DNA of 64,000 bases from Bauldia sp. (GTDB lineage Bacteria > Pseudomonadota > Alphaproteobacteria > Rhizobiales > Kaistiaceae): NCBI GenBank assembly GCA_026126025.1, contig JAHCJZ010000005.1, forward strand, positions 1 to 64,000, given 5' to 3'. The translations under genes and the position numbers were made by a program. Within the stretch, counting starts at the first letter, position 1, and each line of letters starts with the position of its first letter. The notes under the pieces are model-generated. The model made no database searches, was not told where the DNA came from, and saw nothing but the letters and a program-made list of their open reading frames with translations. Of this stretch, positions 56,518-64,000 are shown piece by piece.

Positions 56518-56747
56518 ATCTCCACCGGCTCCGGCGGCGGGTCGTCGATCTCGGGGAATTCCTCCTCGACCGGTTCGAGCGTCGCCAAAAACTCGAGAAG
56601 CGACGGCTTCTGCACGGGCTCGATCACCAGCCGCAGTCCTTCCCGGCGCATGATCGCCTTGGTTCCGGGCAGCTCGAATTCCTTCGGAATCCGCACGGCC
56701 TGGTTGCGGCCGTTCCGGAAAAGCTTGACCTGACGCTCAGCTGCCAT
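56514..56747 (-). CDS. vapB: VapB-type antitoxin (AbrB/SpoVT-like)
   Basis: A 77-residue protein whose N-terminus (VKLFRNGRNQAVRIPKEFEL) is the swapped-hairpin AbrB DNA-binding fold of VapB antitoxins. The acidic, Pro/Glu-rich C-terminus would wrap the toxin. ATG 56747 is chosen as the family start, after GGAGGCGCC; the frame is open for 19 more residues upstream. It is expected to repress its own operon together with VapC. Confidence 0.92.
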   Translation of the reverse strand: MAAERQVKLFRNGRNQAVRIPKEFELPGTKAIMRREGLRLVIEPVQKPSLLEFLATLEPVEEEFPEIDDPPPEPVEI

Positions 56748-56901
56748 GGGCGCCTCCTCGCGTTGGCATAGGCCCAAGACATATGCTGACAGGAAGTGAT
56801 CCACAAGGCCGGTCGTCCGCTGACATCGCCGGGCCGCAGCGCTATATGAGCAGCCCGACGCGACGTGCCGAAATCGGCCCGGCGCCCGTTCCCTATTTGC
56901 G

Positions 56902-57188
56902 GTGGCCGGTTTGATCGATCAGCAGGAAGCCCTCGACGAACGCCGGCGCCGGGTCCGGTTCCGCGCCTGGCGGCGCGGGATGCGGGAGATGGACCTCCTG
57001 CTCGGGCCGTTTGCCGACGCCACCGCACCGGCCATGAGCGAACCGGAGCTCGCGGCGTTCGAAGCGCTCCTCGAGCTGCCCGATCCGGACCTTTATGGCT
57101 GGATCGGCGGCAGCGAGCCGGTGCCGCCCACCGTGACCAATCCGCTCCTTCCCGCCGTCATCGCCTTTCACGCCGAACGAAGCCGCCC

Positions 57189-57192
<4 letters not shown>
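56902..57192 (+). CDS. sdhE: FAD assembly factor SdhE (succinate dehydrogenase assembly factor 2)
   Basis: A 96-residue five-helix protein that helps attach FAD covalently to the succinate dehydrogenase flavoprotein. The signature RRGMREMDLLLG (with RGxxE) and ELPDPDLYGW are diagnostic. GTG start at 56902. Its stop overlaps the mfd start by 4 bases (GTGA). SdhE directly before mfd is conserved in alphaproteobacteria. Confidence 0.95.
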
Positions 57193-60707
<3,515 letters not shown>

Positions 60708-60870
60708 GACGCACGATCCGTGCTGGCTTTCGGCCCTGATCCGGACTAAGCATGCGCCGCGAGGGGCAGCCAATATGTCGCCTCAATCCGCCGCCATTCC
60801 GGACCGCGACAGCCGGTCGGGCCTGGGGCGCCGAGGCTCACCTACAACCAGTCCTGAGGGGATTCTTCGC

Positions 60871-61515
60871 ATGCTTTATGGAAGGGGAAAGCTTGACTGG
60901 CGCCTGACGGCCGCCGCCTCGGCCCTCGTTCTGATTGGCCTCGGCCCGGCGCTCGCGCAGGGTCAGGCGCAATCCGAAAGCCCCCGCTGGATCAAGGTCT
61001 GCAACCCCGATCCCGAGAGCGGCCTGGAAGGCTGCCTCGTCGTCCAGCAGATCTTCGCCGCCAATGGCAGCTTCATCGCCTCGGCGGATGTGCGCTGGCT
61101 GGTCCCCGACAATGGCGGCACGCCGACGCAGATCGTGTTCGTCGCCGCCGTCCCGGCCGGCATGCTGATCCAGCCCGGCGTGCGGATCGAGATCGACAGC
61201 AACACCGTGACCGACATCCCCTTCGAGGTGTGCTACGCCGCGCCGCTCAACCGCTGCTATGCGCGCGTCGAGATCAACGCCGAATTCGTCAACCGCCTCA
61301 AGGCCGGCAACGAGATGAGCCTTCTCGCCATCAGCTACGAGAACGGCCGCACGCTGTCCTTCCCGATGACGCTGGCGGGCTTCACCGCGGCCTATGACGG
61401 TGCGCCGACCGACCTCGGCGCTGCGGAAGCGGCTCTTGCCAATGATCGCGCGGCCGCCGACGCCGCGCGCCAGCGGCTGATCGACCTGCAGAACCAGCAG
61501 AACGCGCCGCAGTAG
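60871..61515 (+). CDS. Exported invasion-associated locus B (IalB)-like protein
   Basis: A 214-residue protein with a signal peptide (1-29, cleavage ALA/Q). The IalB pattern is visible: WIKVCNPDP, GCLVVQQI, then VPAGMLIQPGVRIEID, FEVCYAAPLNRCYARVEI and a four-cysteine set. A charged C-terminal helix follows (about 180-214). The family was named from Bartonella erythrocyte invasion, but is widespread in free-living Rhizobiales with unclear periplasmic roles. ATG 60871 follows GAGGGGA and gives a clean signal; the earlier in-frame ATG at 60775 adds 32 non-signal residues. Confidence 0.88.
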   Translation: MLYGRGKLDWRLTAAASALVLIGLGPALAQGQAQSESPRWIKVCNPDPESGLEGCLVVQQIFAANGSFIASADVRWLVPDNGGTPTQIVFVAAVPAGMLIQPGVRIEIDSNTVTDIPFEVCYAAPLNRCYARVEINAEFVNRLKAGNEMSLLAISYENGRTLSFPMTLAGFTAAYDGAPTDLGAAEAALANDRAAADAARQRLIDLQNQQNAPQ

Positions 61516-61522
61516 GTGGCCG

Positions 61523-61545
61523 GGGCGGGCCGTCGCGGCCCGCCC
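61523..61545. terminator. Bidirectional hairpin between the IalB-like gene and hspQ
   Basis: A perfect 9-base stem GGGCGGGCC / GGCCCGCCC with a 5-base loop lies between convergent genes, with no T tract. Confidence 0.6.
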
Positions 61546-61549
61546 GCCT

Positions 61550-61882
61550 TCAGTTCAGGTCGAGGTCGCGGGCGCGGAACACCGACCCGCTGCGCCCGGC
61601 GAAGAACTCCGGAATCCGCGGATGGCGCAGCGGCTCGCCCGATTCGTCGGGGAGAAGGTTCTGCTCCGACACATAGGCGATGTACTCGCTCTCCGCGTTC
61701 TCCGCGAAGAGGTGGTAGTAGGGCTGGTCCTTGGAGGGGCGGACGTCCTCGGGGATCGCCAGCCACCATTCCTCGGTGTTGTCGAACACCGGGTCGACGT
61801 CGAAGATCACGCCACGAAACGGAAAAATCCGGTGGCGGACGACCTGGCCGATCTGGAACTTTGCCGCGCGAATCCGGGACAT
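61550..61882 (-). CDS. hspQ: Heat-shock protein HspQ (YccV-like hemimethylated-DNA-binding family)
   Basis: A 110-residue small beta-barrel protein: KFQIGQVVRHRIFPFRGVIF, DVDPVFDNTEEWWLAI and QPYYHLFAENAESEYIAYVS are family-diagnostic. In enterics HspQ stimulates the Lon protease and was linked to DnaA stability. The start ATG at 61882 fits the family. Confidence 0.95.
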   Translation of the reverse strand: MSRIRAAKFQIGQVVRHRIFPFRGVIFDVDPVFDNTEEWWLAIPEDVRPSKDQPYYHLFAENAESEYIAYVSEQNLLPDESGEPLRHPRIPEFFAGRSGSVFRARDLDLN

Positions 61883-62042
61883 TCGCTATCTCCCCCGGTG
61901 ATTGCGCCCCGGGTCTGTAAATGCCAGGGCGGCTGCGGTGTCAAATCCTGCGGCGCCTTAGGGTCATGGCCTGGCCCGTTTGACCGACGCCGGCTAAGCG
62001 TTTACGCAGCGGCGCCGCCCGCAAGGGGCGCGGAAGGGGGGA

Positions 62043-63002
62043 ATGACGGAGTTCGCGCGCTTCGCCGTACCGTTCATCGGCCTCGTCCTGCTCGGCTATC
62101 TCGCCGGCCGCTGGCGGCCGATTCCCCCGTCGGGGATCCGCGTCCTGGAGCGCCTCCTGTTTCAGTTCGGCCTGCCGGCGCTGATCTTCGGCGCGCTCGC
62201 CGACACCCCGATCGGCGCGATCGGCGACGTCCCCTTCATCCTCACGGTCGCGTTCGCCAGCTACTGCGCCTTCGCCGCCGCGTTCACCGTCGCGGCGCTC
62301 CGGAACGGCGGCGACATCCCGGTCGCCACGCTGCACGGCCTGATCGGGTCGCAGGGACGCGGCGCGCTGATGGCGCCGGCGATCGTCCTTGCCGCCTTCG
62401 GTGCGGCCGCCGGCGTCCCGCTCGCCATCATCCTCGCCGTCGACATCGTCCTCCTCCAGGCGCTGGCGCCGCTGCTGGTCGCCGCGGCCGGGGAGCGCGA
62501 GCGTCCCGCGATCGTCTTCCGGCGGATCGGCCTGCGGATCGCGCTCGATCCGATCGTGATCGCAGCCGTCGCCGGCGTCCTTTATGCGGCGACCGGCCTT
62601 GGTCTGCCGGCCGGCGTCGCGGATCTCCTCGGCCTGCTGGGCGGCATCGCCCCGGCGCTGGGGCTGCTGCTGGTCGGGTTGTCGCTGTCGAACCGGCGCA
62701 CCATCGATATCCCCGAGGATTTCCTGCCGGCGCTGGCGGTGAAGCTCTTCGCCCACCCGATCATCGTCTACCTGCTGCTGGGCTGGGTAGGCGATTTCGC
62801 CGAGCCCTGGGTCTTCACGGCCGTGATGATCGCTGCGCTGCCGCCGGCGGCTCAGGCCGTGCCGGCCGCCGCGCGCAGCATCGGCAACCGCGCCGCGACG
62901 GCGGCCGATCTCGGGCTCATCGCATCCTTCGTGACGCTCGTCGCGCTCGGCGCGCTGCTCATAGCAGGGGTGGTGCCGGCCGATCCGTTCCCGTCGGCGT
63001 AG
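62043..63002 (+). CDS. AEC (auxin efflux carrier-like) family transporter
   Basis: A 319-residue membrane protein with about ten spans in two similar halves: PFIGLVLLGYLAGRW near the start, FGLPALIFGALADTP in span 2, and LLVGLSLSNRR before the second half. Bacterial AEC members export or import small organic acids such as malate; the substrate here is unknown. The GGAAGGGGGGA ribosome site supports ATG 62043. Its last 44 bases overlap the end of the flavin hydroxylase on the other strand. Confidence 0.92.
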   Translation: MTEFARFAVPFIGLVLLGYLAGRWRPIPPSGIRVLERLLFQFGLPALIFGALADTPIGAIGDVPFILTVAFASYCAFAAAFTVAALRNGGDIPVATLHGLIGSQGRGALMAPAIVLAAFGAAAGVPLAIILAVDIVLLQALAPLLVAAAGERERPAIVFRRIGLRIALDPIVIAAVAGVLYAATGLGLPAGVADLLGLLGGIAPALGLLLVGLSLSNRRTIDIPEDFLPALAVKLFAHPIIVYLLLGWVGDFAEPWVFTAVMIAALPPAAQAVPAAARSIGNRAATAADLGLIASFVTLVALGALLIAGVVPADPFPSA

Positions 63003-64000
63003 CGCTGCCCAACCCCTCACGCATCACCAGCCGCCGCAGCCACGTGATGCGGTCGAGCGCGAACAGCCCGAGGCCGCGCAGTCCCTGTGCCGGCAGAAGG
63101 CTGCTGAGGAGCGACCGGTTGAGGAGCTGCACGGCGGAGGCCCGCAGCTGCACAGCGCCGCGCCGCGCCGCGTCATAGCCGTCCGTGACCTCAGCGCCAC
63201 CGGGATCGTCCGCGGCCGTTGCCAGATCCGCCAGCGCGCGGATGTCGCCGACCGTGAGGTTGAAGCCCTGCGCCGCGATGGGCGGGACGACATGCGCCGC
63301 CTCGCCGATGAGGACGACGCGGCGGCCGCCATAGCGTTCGGCCTGCGCCGCGGCGAGCGGGAAGACCTGCGCGGCGCCTTCCAGCGTCATCGCCCCGAGG
63401 ATCGAGGAGGCCCGCGTCTCGACGGCTTCCGCCAGCGCCGGCGGCGGCAGCCCGGCCAGGCGCCGCGCTTCGTCCGGCTCGTTGACCCACACCAGCGCCG
63501 AGCGCTGTCCCAGCATCGGCACCAGCGTGAACGGCCCATGCTCGGTGTGGAACTCCGTGGAGATATCGTCATGCGGGCGCGCATGCGCGAAATCCCCGAC
63601 CAGCGCCGCCTGCGGCAGGTCGCGGCGCTCGAACCCGATCCCGGCGAAGCCGCGCGTGGCCGAGCCGCGCCCGTCGGCCGCGACGACCAGCCGCGCCGCG
63701 ACCTCCTCGCCCGAGGCAGCGACGAGGGCAACGGTATCGTCGCGGCGATAGGCGAGGCGCTCGACTGGCGCCGCGATCCGCCGGATCGGCGCCGCGGCGA
63801 CGGCGGCGTCCATCGCACCGAGGAGGGAGCGGTTGGCGATATTGTAGCCGAAGGCCTCCAGGCCGAGCTCGTCGGCGTGGAACAGGACCTCGGGCGCGCG
63901 GATCAGTCGCCGCGTGGCGTCGATGATGCGGATCGCGCGAAGCGGGGCCGCGACATCCGCCAGCGCCGGCCACAGGCCCGCTTCGCGCAGCGCCGCCACG
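62959..64000 (-). CDS. UbiH/UbiF-type FAD-dependent monooxygenase (partial, N-terminus beyond the window)
   Basis: At least 346 residues are visible. The N-terminal FAD-binding GxGxxG segment would lie past the right edge. The second FAD motif VVAADGRGSATR and the third, VLIGEAAHVVPPIAAQGFN (the GD motif), are clear. They place it among aromatic-ring hydroxylases of ubiquinone synthesis (UbiH/UbiF/UbiL/VisC). Which ring position it hydroxylates cannot be decided from the sequence. It ends inside the AEC gene region on the opposite strand, an unusually long 44-base convergent overlap. Confidence 0.88.
   Translation of the reverse strand, partial: VAALREAGLWPALADVAAPLRAIRIIDATRRLIRAPEVLFHADELGLEAFGYNIANRSLLGAMDAAVAAAPIRRIAAPVERLAYRRDDTVALVAASGEEVAARLVVAADGRGSATRGFAGIGFERRDLPQAALVGDFAHARPHDDISTEFHTEHGPFTLVPMLGQRSALVWVNEPDEARRLAGLPPPALAEAVETRASSILGAMTLEGAAQVFPLAAAQAERYGGRRVVLIGEAAHVVPPIAAQGFNLTVGDIRALADLATAADDPGGAEVTDGYDAARRGAVQLRASAVQLLNRSLLSSLLPAQGLRGLGLFALDRITWLRRLVMREGLGSATPTGTDRPAPPLL

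Overview
The window comes from a GC-rich alphaproteobacterium, most likely of the order Hyphomicrobiales (Rhizobiales). The evidence is the content and order of the ribosomal and RNA polymerase genes, the 1378-residue beta and 1397-residue beta' subunits, the zinc-free S14, the alphaproteobacterial L10 leader, and the run glmU-glmS-DUF502-recG-sdhE-mfd. I cannot name a genus. Both ends cut a gene: a collagen-like lipoprotein at the left edge and a UbiH-type flavin hydroxylase at the right edge.

Layout. 1-2.6 kb: collagen-like lipoprotein (partial), cold-shock protein, two very small conserved-looking genes, tRNA-Thr, and the rRNA 2'-O-methyltransferase RlmB. 2.6-8.3 kb: tRNA-Tyr and tRNA-Gly, then 'locus A' (pentapeptide-repeat protein, a four-cysteine exported protein, cytochrome c, PQQ dehydrogenase), a Uma2-type nuclease, an XRE antitoxin-like regulator, and tRNA-Trp. 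8.4-20.6 kb: secE-nusG-rplKAJL-rpoBC. 20.7-25.4 kb: an interruption with an MFS transporter and 'locus B' (a second PQQ dehydrogenase followed by a fusion of the four-cysteine domain to a pentapeptide-repeat domain). 25.5-44.3 kb: the merged str/S10/spc/alpha operons from rpsL to rplQ, with fusA, tuf, secY, adk and rpoA. 44.3-64 kb: SDR reductase, RarA, CcdA, GlmU, GlmS, CHRD protein, MgtC-like protein, DUF502 protein, RecG, a VapBC toxin-antitoxin pair, SdhE, Mfd, an IalB-like protein, HspQ, an AEC transporter, and the partial UbiH-like enzyme.

Most of the window is core translation, transcription and cell-envelope machinery. The most interesting part is the duplicated accessory module in loci A and B, which flank the secE-rpoC segment. 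Each has an exported quinoprotein dehydrogenase with the Asp-Tyr-Asp signature associated with lanthanide use. Each also has an uncharacterised exported domain with four conserved cysteines and a CGTNGGPP motif, plus a pentapeptide-repeat domain that starts with a CPGC motif. In locus A the last two are separate convergent genes; in locus B they form one polypeptide. That fusion suggests that the separate proteins act together in the periplasm or at the cell surface alongside quinoprotein oxidation. Locus A adds a c-type cytochrome that could take the electrons.

Several families of palindromic repeats lie in intergenic gaps, including two copies of a GTGAATGG-heptad hairpin inside ribosomal operons. 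A perfect 10-base inverted repeat lies between rplL and rpoB. I see no rRNA genes, CRISPR arrays, insertion sequences or prophage genes.
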